Below are positions 1 through 7,620 of a DNA stretch of 43,934 nucleotides, one piece after another. The translations under genes and the position numbers were made by a program. The DNA is from Chloroflexota bacterium. Its GTDB lineage: Bacteria > Chloroflexota > Anaerolineae > Aggregatilineales > Phototrophicaceae. Every line of letters begins with the position of its first letter. The stretch's first letter is position 1. The stretch lies in NCBI GenBank assembly GCA_013388735.1, contig JACAES010000046.1:1-43934 (forward strand). Reading direction: 5' to 3'. Under the pieces are notes generated by a model. The model did not search any database and had not been told where the DNA came from. It saw only the letters and a list, made by a program, of their open reading frames with translations.

Positions 1-1556
1 ATTTCGATGATGTCCGAGAAGACGCGGTTGAGGTGTACGGCGCTCTGGTGGATGATTTCGACGTATTCACGCGCCGTGTCGGGAAGCTGGCTGCCGGCGG
101 TTTCCAGGACGAATTCGGCGAACCCTCGAATCGAGGTCAGCGGCGTGCGCAGTTCGTGCGATACCCATGAAACGAAATTCGCCCGCAGCGCCGCCGACGC
201 GCGCTCCGCCGAGGCATTATGGAAGATGTAGATTCGCCCCATTACCCGGTTTTCCTGGTAGACCGGCGCGCTGTACCAGGTGATGGTGGCGTGATAGCCT
301 TCCGGGTGAACCATCTCGAATTCACCCCGGTGAACGGCGGTATCCGCGAAGGGAAAACTTAACCAGCGCTTCCGCAGTTCCTGGCGCACATCGTCGGGGA
401 TCTGCATCCGTTCCAGCAGTTTTTTCAGCGACAGCCCCCGTGTTTCCTCCACACCGGTCTGGAACATATCGGCGAAACATGCGTTGACGGTCAGCACGGT
501 TGCGTTGAGCGGGTTCGGCAGCACCATCACCACGCCGTCGGTTACGGCGTCCAGCAGGGCGGAGCGGGCGCGCTGTACCAGGTCGTGCTGCTGCTGAAGC
601 ACGCGCGCCATCGTGCCGACGGCCAGAAATTCGCTGACAGCGCGGTAATTGTCCAGTTCCAGGGGCGTGAACTGGTATGGCCGGTTGGTGGCGATAGCGA
701 TCACACCCAGGCGGCGCTGGCCGGCGTGCAGCGCGATCAGCGTCAGGGAGTGTACGCGCTCCCCACGAATGAAAGCTCGCGCCAGCGGATCGAGCCGCGA
801 TTTGAGCGGTTTGACATTGGAGAACGTCAGCACCTGGCTGCTGTCAAGTTCGGCCAGCAGGTCGGCATACTGATCCAGATAAAACCGCACGCCCACACCG
901 ATGCCCTGGCCGTAGCGCCGCAGCCAACTCCCCTGGATTTCCAGGTAATCAAACCGGTTGCCGGGGCGATTTTCGTGCTGCGGCCCGTAAAACATCAGCA
1001 GGCATACCGCCACCTGCGGCCCGCACAGGTGGTCATGCACGATGTTGATGATCTGCTGAGGCGAGGACTGGTCGTTGATGAACCGCGCCGCCGCCTGAAT
1101 GGCGCGCGCAGCGGCCTGATTTTCCGACAGACGTTTATTTTCGACAATGACCTGCGCCATGCTCACCCAACGCTCAAGCGGCGCGACCTGCTCCGGGGAA
1201 TACGCGGTGGGTGTATCTGCCAGCAAAACCAGCAGGCCGATCAGGTCGCTGTTCATCATCAGCGGGAAAACCAGCCCCGACCGGAAGCCGGTATCCGCCA
1301 GGTCTTGCGGCGAAAGGAAAAAAACCTCGTCGGATGTGACCGGAAGCCGGCTTTCGAGCAGCTGCCGCAGATGGTCGGAAGCGGCGATTGTGACCGGCGC
1401 GGCGCTGTACTCCGCGATGGTTTCCAATCGGTGCAGATAGCGGTAATACGTGTAGACACGCACTACCTGCGTCAGATTCTCCTGGGCGATGGCTTCCAGG
1501 ATGCGGCGCAGTTGGGCAGCGCGCGGGCTTAATTCGGCCTGAAACGCGGCGGGCAT
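1..1556 (-). CDS. Sensor histidine kinase (GAF-GAF-PAS-HisKA), truncated by window edge
   Basis: Read on the minus strand, the frame is open from an ATG at 1556 to the first base of the window, about 518 codons, so the C-terminal ATPase domain lies outside. The N-terminal two thirds look like two GAF-type sensor modules: hydrophobic strands with phrases such as GLVFPLMMNSDLIGLLVLLA and later RRLGVIAIATNRPYQF. A PAS-like region follows (LLDAVTDGVVMVLPNP). The HisKA phosphoacceptor box FVSWVSHELRTPLTSIRGF lies near bases 190-110. No transmembrane helix is visible, so the kinase is probably cytoplasmic. It starts 6 bases after the stop of the response regulator upstream, so the two form one operon and presumably one phosphorelay. 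The signal is unknown. The family call is secure; the domain borders are approximate. Confidence 0.9.
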   Translation of the reverse strand, partial: MPAAFQAELSPRAAQLRRILEAIAQENLTQVVRVYTYYRYLHRLETIAEYSAAPVTIAASDHLRQLLESRLPVTSDEVFFLSPQDLADTGFRSGLVFPLMMNSDLIGLLVLLADTPTAYSPEQVAPLERWVSMAQVIVENKRLSENQAAARAIQAAARFINDQSSPQQIINIVHDHLCGPQVAVCLLMFYGPQHENRPGNRFDYLEIQGSWLRRYGQGIGVGVRFYLDQYADLLAELDSSQVLTFSNVKPLKSRLDPLARAFIRGERVHSLTLIALHAGQRRLGVIAIATNRPYQFTPLELDNYRAVSEFLAVGTMARVLQQQHDLVQRARSALLDAVTDGVVMVLPNPLNATVLTVNACFADMFQTGVEETRGLSLKKLLERMQIPDDVRQELRKRWLSFPFADTAVHRGEFEMVHPEGYHATITWYSAPVYQENRVMGRIYIFHNASAERASAALRANFVSWVSHELRTPLTSIRGFAEFVLETAGSQLPDTAREYVEIIHQSAVHLNRVFSDIIE

Positions 1557-1562
1557 AATGTT

Positions 1563-2312
1563 TTATTCTGCCGCTTCTTCCTCGTCCGGCTCGTCGGCGG
1601 CGTGGCTGCTGCCCTCCGGCGGACGGATGGTGAACATATAACCGACGCCGCGCTCGGTGCGAATGTAGTGCGGGTGGTGCGAGTCCGCTTCCAGTTTGCG
1701 GCGCAGCCGGTGCATGTGGACGCGCAGCGTGTCTTCAAATACATCCTCCGACGGCCATACGCGGGCGATCAACATGCGGTTTTCCACCACGCGGCCTGCA
1801 TTACGCAGTAGGACGTGCAGCAGAATCGATTCGGTCGGCGTCAGGCCAAAGGTTTTGTTCCCCACCGTCAGCCGGTTGTGGGCGAAATCCACCGAGAGAT
1901 ATTCGTCAATACGGACGACCGGCTCGCTGGCGTAATCCAGGCTGGGCATCCGCGCCAGCACCGCCTGGACGCGGGCTTCCAGTTCGCGCAGATCAAACGG
2001 CTTGACGATGAAATCCTCGGCATAACGTTTTAAGCCCTGCACGATGGTATCGGTATCACCCGTCGAGGTGACGAAGATGATCGGCACGTCAGCCATAGAT
2101 TTGAGTTTGCTGCTCAACTCGAACCCATGCATGGTTGGGAGCGCCAGGTCAATCAGTGCGATGTGCGGCAGCCCGCGCTGTTTCACGTACTCGATGGCTT
2201 CCGGCCCGTCCTGGACGGTGGTCACGTCGTAACCGTGCGCCGTCATGTAGTCGCTGATGAGCTTGCAAATATTGACCTCGTCCTCGACCACGAGGACTTT
2301 GGTTTTATTCAT
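1563..2312 (-). CDS. OmpR/PhoB-family response regulator
   Basis: DNA-binding response regulator of about 249 residues. The receiver domain (about 1-120) has the acidic pair in VVEDE, the phosphoacceptor Asp in ALIDLALP, the switch Thr in FVTSTGD and the conserved Lys in IVKPFD. The C-terminal winged helix (about 135-235) has the Trans_reg_C signature, including LTPTESILLHVLL and the RLRRKLE recognition helix followed by the wing IRTERGVGYMF. An acidic tail (PDEEEAAE) ends the protein. I place the start at the ATG of MNKTKVLVVEDE because AGAGGG precedes it at good spacing; a longer frame would begin at 2333. It is co-transcribed with the histidine kinase downstream. Target genes cannot be told from the sequence; it could serve the nearby pst genes, but that is only a guess. 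Confidence 0.93.
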   Translation of the reverse strand: MNKTKVLVVEDEVNICKLISDYMTAHGYDVTTVQDGPEAIEYVKQRGLPHIALIDLALPTMHGFELSSKLKSMADVPIIFVTSTGDTDTIVQGLKRYAEDFIVKPFDLRELEARVQAVLARMPSLDYASEPVVRIDEYLSVDFAHNRLTVGNKTFGLTPTESILLHVLLRNAGRVVENRMLIARVWPSEDVFEDTLRVHMHRLRRKLEADSHHPHYIRTERGVGYMFTIRPPEGSSHAADEPDEEEAAE

Positions 2313-2493
2313 GCTGACCCTCTTTTCGATCATCCAAACATCTCAATATTTGTAACGAATATACACTAACTGTAACACTAATGCCAGCGTTTTAACCATA
2401 AGAAGTATACAAATCTTAATGTTTGATCATCGAATTTTTGCGCGCCGCCGCTGGACGACGGCTTAAGCTGCCCCAAAAAAACTGCCCAGATGC

Positions 2494-2522
2494 TTGTCAA
2501 CCCTTGCCACGCTTGTTACACT
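2494..2522 (+). promoter_or_regulatory. Sigma70-type promoter of the amino acid ABC operon
   Basis: TTGTCA (2494-2499), a 17-base spacer and TACACT (2517-2522), followed about 50 bases later by a strong AAGGAGG ribosome site ahead of the ATG at 2576. The hexamers match consensus at 5/6 and 4/6 positions. The decamer TTTTAACCAT occurs on both sides of the promoter (about 2389 and 2541), which may be a regulator site or chance. Confidence 0.55.
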
Positions 2523-2575
2523 TTGGGAGAGTGCTTAATATTTTAACCATCTCTTGAAATAAGGAGGTACAGACA

Positions 2576-3370
2576 ATGCGAGTGCTGCGTGGTAGATTCG
2601 GGTTTGTGTTTGTTCTGCTTCTGCTGCTGCCGGTGGTCGGCGTGCTGGCGCAGGATGCCGCAAGCGACAAGGTGGTATGGCCTGATCTCGGAGGCCGTGA
2701 AATTACTGTCGCTATCGAAAACGCCTACCCCCCCTACAACTTCATCAACGAGCAGGGTGAAGGGGTTGGTTGGGACTATGACACGCTGAACGACATATGC
2801 CTGCTCCTCAATTGCAAGCCGGTATTCATCCAGACCACCTGGGACAGCATGTTGATCGCCGTCGCCAACGGCGAATTCGATGTCGCAGCCGACGGCATTA
2901 CCTATACCAAAGAGCGCGACGAGAGCGTTGATTTCTCGATGCTGTACCAGGCGTATGACGAAACGCTGCTGGTGCGCGAGGATGAAGACCGGTTTACGAC
3001 CGTCGAAGAACTGAAGGCGCTGCCGGATTATCTGGTGGCGACGCAGATCGGTACGACCAACGAAATCACCGCCCGCGAACTGTTCGACCCCGAACGGGTG
3101 CAGAGCTACGATGTATTCGGTGCGGCGATTGAAGCCCTGCTGAATGAGGATGTGGACGCCGTTGTGGTGGATCGTCCGGCGGCAGAGGGTTACATTGCCG
3201 AGCGCGGCGCGATGAAAACGCTTGCCGAGTCCCTCTCCGGCATTCAAGGGCTGGCGTTTGCCTTCCCCCCCGGCAGCGATCTGGTTCATCCCTTCAACGC
3301 GGCGATGGCTGCGCTGATGGCGAGTGGCCGCTGGGACGAAGTGTACATCAAGTGGTTTGAGACTGAATAA
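2576..3370 (+). CDS. Polar amino acid ABC transporter, substrate-binding protein
   Basis: A 264-residue extracytoplasmic solute-binding protein of the SBP_bac_3 family. Residues 1-24 form a signal peptide with a leucine-rich core and a VLAQ cleavage site. There is no lipobox cysteine, so membrane anchoring is not obvious. The mature part has the family landmarks: VAIENAYPPYNFINEQG near the start, GWDYDTLNDICLLLN, WDSMLIAVANGEFDVAADGI and TKERDESVDFSMLY. The second lobe begins with VATQIGTTNE and ends with the typical WDEVYIKWF. It is the first gene of a three-gene importer. The ligand is probably a polar or charged amino acid by family; the exact substrate is not readable. The start is fixed by AAGGAGG 8 bases upstream. 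Confidence 0.93.
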   Translation: MRVLRGRFGFVFVLLLLLPVVGVLAQDAASDKVVWPDLGGREITVAIENAYPPYNFINEQGEGVGWDYDTLNDICLLLNCKPVFIQTTWDSMLIAVANGEFDVAADGITYTKERDESVDFSMLYQAYDETLLVREDEDRFTTVEELKALPDYLVATQIGTTNEITARELFDPERVQSYDVFGAAIEALLNEDVDAVVVDRPAAEGYIAERGAMKTLAESLSGIQGLAFAFPPGSDLVHPFNAAMAALMASGRWDEVYIKWFETE

Positions 3371-3395
3371 CCGCCGCCGGTCTTAACGTGTTTTT

Positions 3396-3428
3396 GCGAG
3401 GTGAGTGCTGTACACAAACTCACCTCGC
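3396..3428 (+). terminator. Strong hairpin between binding protein and permease (attenuator or processing stem)
   Basis: A perfect 11-base-pair inverted repeat, GCGAGGTGAGT (3396-3406) and ACTCACCTCGC (3418-3428), with an 11-base loop, followed by TTGTTT. It sits in the 85-base gap between binding protein and permease. It probably causes partial termination or protects the upstream message, giving more binding protein than permease. The U-tract is weak, so read-through is expected. Confidence 0.6.
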
Positions 3429-3455
3429 TTGTTTCGCCCCTGGAGGGAAATGCTT

Positions 3456-4379
3456 ATGGCTTCTGATGTGCATCCGCAGACAGGCGGCGAAACGCGCCGC
3501 TGGCTGGATATTCGCCCGCTGGCGCGCAATCTGGTTCAGCGACAGAGCTGGTTTATCGCCTTCATCCTCCTCGACCTGCTGATTATCCGCGCCATACAAA
3601 CCGACCCGATACTGATCGAAACCTGGGACTACATTCAGATAGGTATCTCGGTCACAATTCAGATCACTATCGTCGCGTTTTTGCTGGCAATAGTGATCGG
3701 CATCATCACCGCTTTTGGTCGCATTTCCAAAAACATCATCATCTATAATGTGTCCACGCTGTATGTCGAGCTGTTTCGCGGCCTGCCCCTGCTGGTGATT
3801 ATCCTGATTTTTGCCTTTGTTGTGACACCCGGAGTGGTGGATTGGATTTCTGGCAGTGACAGCACCGGTCAGGCTACCGGCCTGCCGTTTCTCGATGATT
3901 TTATCCAGCGCCTCATCGGCATACCGGAAGAGGATGTCGCCACCACCGCGCTGCGCTCCCGCGATATTGACCCGCTCTGGCGTATCATGTTCGCTTTCGC
4001 GCTGACTTATGGCGCGTTTATGTCGGAGGTCTTTCGCGCCGGCATCGAAAGCATCGGTCGCGGGCAGATGGAAGCGGCACGATCGCTGGGCATGACGTAT
4101 TTTCAGGCCATGCGGTACGTGATTTTGCCGCAGGCGATTCGCAATGTTTTGCCGGCGCTGGCGAATAATTTCGTTTTTCTGCTCAAGGATACCTCCCTGG
4201 CCTCGGTCGTCGCGGTCAGCGAGATTTCGTATCTGACACGCCAGTATTCCAGCAACCGCTTTCGATACCCGGAAGGGCTGCTGGTGCTGTCGTTCATCTA
4301 TGCCAACCTCACGATTATTCTGTCAATGGGTGCCTATTATCTCGAAACGCGCCTTCATGCGGATCGCAGGGAAAGTTGA
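3456..4379 (+). CDS. Polar amino acid ABC transporter, permease
   Basis: Inner-membrane permease of the His/Glu/Gln/Arg family (BPD_transp_1), about 307 residues. It has an N-terminal helix (SWFIAFILLDLLII) and a core with the family hallmark ELFRGLPLLVIILIFAFVV. The cytoplasmic EAA loop that contacts the ATPase reads MEAARSLGMTYFQAMRYVIL, followed by PQAIRNVLPALANNFVFLLKDTSL. A loop of roughly 45 residues (DWISG to RDIDPLW) between helices is longer than in many relatives. The start is the ATG at 3456, because GGAGGG lies 8 bases upstream; an in-frame start at 3405 would lie inside the preceding hairpin. It is followed 9 bases later by the ATPase. A single permease gene suggests a homodimer. 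Confidence 0.93.
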   Translation: MASDVHPQTGGETRRWLDIRPLARNLVQRQSWFIAFILLDLLIIRAIQTDPILIETWDYIQIGISVTIQITIVAFLLAIVIGIITAFGRISKNIIIYNVSTLYVELFRGLPLLVIILIFAFVVTPGVVDWISGSDSTGQATGLPFLDDFIQRLIGIPEEDVATTALRSRDIDPLWRIMFAFALTYGAFMSEVFRAGIESIGRGQMEAARSLGMTYFQAMRYVILPQAIRNVLPALANNFVFLLKDTSLASVVAVSEISYLTRQYSSNRFRYPEGLLVLSFIYANLTIILSMGAYYLETRLHADRRES

Positions 4380-4388
4380 TGGTTTATA

Positions 4389-5129
4389 ATGGTCGAGCGT
4401 GAACCCATCATTCGGATTCAGAATGTATCGAAATCATTTGGTCGCGTGCGGGCGCTGCGTAATGTGAGCCTGGACATTTACCCGCGTGAAGTCGTCGTCA
4501 TCATCGGGCCGAGCGGCAGCGGCAAAAGTACGCTGCTGCGCTGTATCAACCGCCTGGAATCCTACGAGCAGGGCGATATATGGGTGGATGGCATTCATCT
4601 CAGCCACAAAGCGACCGACATCAACAAGGTTCGGGCCGAGGTCGGCATGGTCTTCCAGCAGTTTAATCTGTTCCCCAACCTGACGGCCATCGAAAATGTG
4701 ATGCTGGCGCAGCGCGTGGTGCGAAAGCGTCCCTATGCCGAATGCGAACGCATCGCCAGAGAGCAGCTTGAAAAAGTGGGCATCCCGGAAAAAGCCGATG
4801 TGTATACCGCCAAACTTTCCGGCGGACAGCAGCAGCGCGTGGCAATCGCCCGCGCACTGGCGATGAACCCCAAGATCATGCTGTTTGATGAGCCGACTTC
4901 CGCCCTCGACCCGGAGATGATTAAAGAGGTGCTGGATGTGATGCTTAATCTGGCAAAAGAGGGGATGACGATGGCCGTCGTCACGCACGAGATGGGCTTT
5001 GCGCGCGCTGCCGCCGACCGGGTGGTGTTTATGGACAAGGGCGAAAAGCTGGAAGAAACCACGCCGTCCGATCTGTTCACCAACCCCAGCCACGAACGGT
5101 TGAAACTGTTTCTGAGCAAAATTCTGTAG
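4389..5129 (+). CDS. Polar amino acid ABC transporter, ATP-binding protein
   Basis: A 246-residue ABC ATPase of the GlnQ/HisP type that powers the importer encoded just upstream. Walker A is GPSGSGKST (about residues 38-46), the Q-loop is [10 protein letters not shown], the signature is [15 protein letters not shown], Walker B is [15 protein letters not shown] and the switch His is in VVTHEMGFA. The length is normal for the family. It is the last gene of the three-gene operon, 9 bases after the permease. No good Shine-Dalgarno site is seen directly before the ATG, so translation may be coupled. Substrate specificity comes from the binding protein. Confidence 0.95.
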   Translation: MVEREPIIRIQNVSKSFGRVRALRNVSLDIYPREVVVIIGPSGSGKSTLLRCINRLESYEQGDIWVDGIHLSHKATDINKVRAEVGMVFQQFNLFPNLTAIENVMLAQRVVRKRPYAECERIAREQLEKVGIPEKADVYTAKLSGGQQQRVAIARALAMNPKIMLFDEPTSALDPEMIKEVLDVMLNLAKEGMTMAVVTHEMGFARAAADRVVFMDKGEKLEETTPSDLFTNPSHERLKLFLSKIL

Positions 5130-5178
5130 GTGCGGCTCGAAACGTGAGACCGCCGCCGATTCTTTAATGTTTAAGTGA

Positions 5179-5207
5179 TTGACAAGAATCGCGCAAGCCG
5201 TTAACAT
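5179..5207 (+). promoter_or_regulatory. Sigma70-type promoter driving a candidate small RNA
   Basis: TTGACA (5179-5184, full consensus), a 17-base spacer, then TAACAT (5202-5207, 4/6). No gene on the plus strand starts downstream: the next coding sequence, ending at 5451, is on the opposite strand. The expected start of transcription is about 5212-5215, at the foot of the first RNA stem. Confidence 0.65.
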
Positions 5208-5210
5208 GTA

Positions 5211-5383
5211 GATATAAGATGTAAGGTTGGAGAAAGGGACGCACTTGATGCAAACTGAAGCACAACCTTATATCGGAAGTAAAGGGTTCCCTGCTTAAGT
5301 CAGGGAAATGGTTTCCGGTAGGAAGCCTGGGAAAACCCGAAGCAATACCAAGAATCGCGCTGGTAGACACCGGCGCGATTGCT
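5211..5383 (+). ncRNA. Candidate structured small RNA of unknown family
   Basis: A non-coding stretch just after a consensus promoter, between the ends of two convergent genes, with several stems. (1) The right arm CAACCTTATATC (5263-5274) pairs with the left region 5211-5229, as GATATAAG and GTTG with a 7-base bulge, or as TAAGGTTG. (2) CCCTG (5289-5293) pairs with CAGGG (5301-5305), extended by TT/AA. (3) GGTTTCC (5310-5316) pairs with GGAAGCC (5321-5327) around a GGTA loop. (4) GGGTT (5284-5288) could pair with AACCC (5334-5338), enclosing most of those two hairpins. (5) A 12-pair stem runs over 5352-5379 with loop AGAC. A terminator hairpin follows at 5403-5427. A 6S-like regulator is one possibility by size (about 170-220 nt) but I could not match its signature. 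I also did not find the SRP, tmRNA or c-di-GMP aptamer signatures. Confidence 0.5.
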
Positions 5384-5402
5384 GTATACGTCCAGAAAAA
5401 AA

Positions 5403-5427
5403 CAGAACCGGGGCGAACCCGGTTCTG
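5403..5427 (-). terminator. Rho-independent terminator, probably bidirectional
   Basis: CAGAACCGGG (5403-5412) and CCCGGTTCTG (5418-5427), 10 perfect pairs, loop GCGAA. On the minus strand the stem is followed by seven T residues, so it ends the FAS1 transcript. On the plus strand the flank is TGCTGTTTATC, a weaker U-tract that may still end the candidate small RNA. Confidence 0.85.
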
Positions 5428-5450
5428 CTGTTTATCAAGCCTGTTGAGGC

Positions 5451-6470
5451 TTATTCGCTGGGCGGCAGGATCACCGCGTCAATGACGTGGATGACACCGT
5501 TGGCCGCGTCAATGTCGGTGATAACGATGGTCGCATCGTTGATCTTGACGCTGCCATCTTCAGCCACCATGAAGGCCACCTGCGCGCCGTCCAGGGCGGT
5601 ATCCACCATCAGCGGCTCTTCGCTCATGCTCATATGTTCCTCAAGCAGCGCGCTCAGATCGCCGGAGCGCACCACCGACGGCACGACGTGGTAGAGCAGG
5701 ATGTTGGTCAGCGCGGCCTGGTCGGCCAGCACGCCGTTGAAGGCTTCCTCGCCCAGAGCTTCGGCCAGGGCGGCGAAAGCGGCATCGGTGGGGGCGAAGA
5801 CGGTCAGCTCAGCTTCGGCGTTGGACAACGTTTCCAGCACGGCGGGGTCGGCGGCGCTGACGGCGGCCAGCAGGGTGCTGAACTCAGGCGTTTCCGCGCC
5901 CGCCGATTCGACCACGATGTCGGCAATCGTCCGACTCTCCGGCAGGATGACCGATTCGATCACATGAATGACGCCGTTGCTGGCTTCGATGTCCACCATT
6001 TCCAGGTTCAGCGCCGCGCCGTTGATGTAAACGCCCATGTCATCGCTGGTGATGTCGATGTACTGCCCTTGCAGGCTGGGGACGGCGAACGCGCCTTCGT
6101 TAGCTTCCAGCGCCGCGACCACATCAGCCGACATGACCTTGCCCGCAGTCACATGGAACAGCAGGATATTGGTCAGCGCGGCCTGGTCGGCCAGCACGCC
6201 GTTGAAGGCTTCCTCACCCAGGGCTTCGGCCAGCGCGGCGAAAGCGGCATCGGTGGGGGCGAAGACGGTCAGTTCCGATTCAGGGTTCGACAGGGCTTCC
6301 AGCACGGCGGGGTCGGCGGCGCTGACGGCGGCCAGCAGGGTGGCGAACTCAGGCGTTTCTGCGCCCGCCGACTCGACCACGATGTCAGCAATCGTCTTTT
6401 CGGACATCTGGGCGAAGGCCGGTACCGCCACCAGCAGCATCGCCAGAACGATCAGAATGATCTTACGCAT
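5451..6470 (-). CDS. Secreted protein with two FAS1 (fasciclin) domains
   Basis: A 339-residue protein. Residues 1-20 are a signal peptide (LIVLAMLLVAVPAFAQ). Two FAS1 domains follow, at about 27-178 and 182-337, each starting TIADIVVESAGAETPEF. Each has the H1 motif LTVFAPTDAAFAAL, the H2 region ILLFHVTAGKV or ILLYHVVPSVV, and the closing GVIHVI(E/D)SVILP-type strand. FAS1 domains are extracellular adhesion modules; a surface or matrix role is inferred. There is no anchor or transmembrane segment after the signal peptide. The first two thirds of the two domains are nearly identical even at DNA level, which points to recent duplication or gene conversion. A terminator follows the stop. A third FAS1 domain occurs in the PstS-like protein 5 kb away. 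Confidence 0.93.
   Translation of the reverse strand: MRKIILIVLAMLLVAVPAFAQMSEKTIADIVVESAGAETPEFATLLAAVSAADPAVLEALSNPESELTVFAPTDAAFAALAEALGEEAFNGVLADQAALTNILLFHVTAGKVMSADVVAALEANEGAFAVPSLQGQYIDITSDDMGVYINGAALNLEMVDIEASNGVIHVIESVILPESRTIADIVVESAGAETPEFSTLLAAVSAADPAVLETLSNAEAELTVFAPTDAAFAALAEALGEEAFNGVLADQAALTNILLYHVVPSVVRSGDLSALLEEHMSMSEEPLMVDTALDGAQVAFMVAEDGSVKINDATIVITDIDAANGVIHVIDAVILPPSE
5700..6398. repeat. Internal direct repeat within the FAS1 gene (two copies, 465 bases apart)
   Basis: Bases about 5700-5933 and 6165-6398 are near-identical copies, in register at an offset of 465 bases (155 codons). Long stretches differ only at scattered, mostly synonymous positions, while the flanking halves of the two domains are diverged. 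This looks like sequence homogenisation between domains. Confidence 0.8.
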
Positions 6471-6741
6471 TTCCTATACTCCTATTGTTCATATATTGAA
6501 TAGATGTTGCGCAAAGCATGTTCAGGATAATGCTGGACAAAAATGAGACAAAACCGAAAAAGGTATAAGCAGTTTATGAAAATGTTAAAACCGCCGGCGG
6601 CAGCGCAGTCTTCAGCCATCGGTCAAAAGACGAATCAGAATGGTCTGCTGTGGTTTTTCTGGAAAATAGACAGCCGCATCATCGACCACGAGACTCAATC
6701 TCGATGGTCTGAAACTGCACCGGGGATTTGCGAACTGCGTC

Positions 6742-7023
6742 CTACAGGAAAAAATCGCGCAGCGCGTCGCGCACGTCGTCAACCAGGGCTTCCCAGGGGG
6801 CGTCGGGCTGGCGGGTGATGGTGAGCGTGCCGCCGGTGATGGTGAGGGCAGTGATGCCCTCAACGCCGCTGAACAGCATTTGCGCGATGGGCGACCCCTG
6901 ATCGCCTTCCTCAAAGCTGCTGTAGACTTCCACGCCGGCGTCCGTCAGTTGTTGATTAGTAACGATTTCCAGCACGTCCGGGTCGCCGGTGGCGCGGGTT
7001 TCGATGGTGATGTATTCAGACAT
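6742..7023 (-). CDS. Nfu_N-domain protein (Fe-S scaffold N-terminal type domain)
   Basis: A 93-residue protein consisting almost wholly of a domain resembling the N-terminal domain of Nfu/NifU-like scaffold proteins (Nfu_N). Supporting phrases are TRATGDPDVLEIVTNQQL near the start, SPIAQMLFSGVEGITALTI in the middle, and GGTLTITRQPDAPWEALVDD before a final helix. The C-terminal Fe-S-binding NifU domain with its CxxC is absent and there is no cysteine, so it cannot itself carry a cluster through Cys ligands. The ATG overlaps the end of the MOSC gene by 8 bases, which indicates translational coupling. A protein-binding or delivery role is a guess. Confidence 0.75.
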   Translation of the reverse strand: MSEYITIETRATGDPDVLEIVTNQQLTDAGVEVYSSFEEGDQGSPIAQMLFSGVEGITALTITGGTLTITRQPDAPWEALVDDVRDALRDFFL

Positions 7024-7477
7024 GCTGCGGCAGCACCTTCACCGGGTCGCCGACACGAATCATCCCGCCGGCGATCACTGTAGCGATCACGCCCATCTGG
7101 TCTTCCACCATACTGAGCGGCTTGCGCTGGATGGCAGAAAAATGGTCGCAGCCGGTGCGTGGTTTAATCACTTCTACCACGGCCTGCGCGCCGATTTGCA
7201 GGCGCGTACCGGATGGCAGGTGGTCTACATCAAGCTGGTGGATCACAATCTGTTCGCCCATCTGCCCCGGTTCGGTATAAAAGCCCAGCGCGCGCAGGTT
7301 GGTGAGCGTTTCGTAAGACATGAGGTTCAACTGGCGGTTGGGATGGCCGCCTTTGGCGTCGCCTTCGATGCCATAACCTTCGATCAGAAGCGCTTCATCC
7401 AGGTCTACGCGCAGAAATGCGTCCGGCGGTTCGGGGACGCCAATCGGTTTATAGACGATGCTGGCGATTTGAGACAT
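7016..7477 (-). CDS. MOSC domain-containing protein
   Basis: About 153 residues, a single MOSC domain (molybdenum cofactor sulfurase C-terminal type). The family pattern is visible: an N-terminal strand, then LIEGYGIEGDAKGGHPNRQLNL, GQMGEQIVI, LPSGTRLQIG and the PRTGC motif (KPRTGCDHF) with the conserved cysteine. MOSC proteins bind or transfer sulfur-bearing groups or act on N-hydroxylated substrates; the substrate here is unknown. The start is ATG 7477, with GAGGG upstream. A longer frame from 7513 would begin at the expected transcription start of the promoter at 7522-7549. It overlaps the Nfu_N gene by 8 bases. Confidence 0.85.
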   Translation of the reverse strand: MSQIASIVYKPIGVPEPPDAFLRVDLDEALLIEGYGIEGDAKGGHPNRQLNLMSYETLTNLRALGFYTEPGQMGEQIVIHQLDVDHLPSGTRLQIGAQAVVEVIKPRTGCDHFSAIQRKPLSMVEDQMGVIATVIAGGMIRVGDPVKVLPQHV

Positions 7478-7521
7478 ACCGGCTTTCCCTCGAATTTTGG
7501 TAGCACCCCTCATGCTTATGT

Positions 7522-7549
7522 ATTATACGATCAACGGGCGCGGTATCAA
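7522..7549 (-). promoter_or_regulatory. Promoter of the MOSC/Nfu_N operon
   Basis: On the minus strand TTGATA (7549-7544), a 16-base spacer and a perfect TATAAT (7527-7522). Transcription should start near 7515, which supports ATG 7477 as the MOSC start. Confidence 0.6.
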
Positions 7550-7620
7550 GCTGAATTGAGCGAAAAAACAAATGGGTGTAAAAAAGGGTATAACGTTTTT
7601 GTATCATTGGGGAGAAGGGC

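Noticed and set aside
585-1532. Long plus-strand reading frame (315 codons)
   Set aside because: It mirrors the histidine kinase on the minus strand, which has GAF, PAS and HisKA motifs; the plus-strand protein has low-complexity Arg/Gln/His composition.
5211-5340. Candidate c-di-GMP (GEMM) or SRP RNA
   Set aside because: A GGGACGCA-like and GGAAGCC-like phrase recalls those RNAs, but the order of motifs and the conserved loops do not match.
5487-6503. Plus-strand frame of 338 codons opposite the FAS1 gene
   Set aside because: Its composition (Gly, Gln, His rich) is that of a complementary-strand shadow; the minus strand gives two clear FAS1 domains and a signal peptide.
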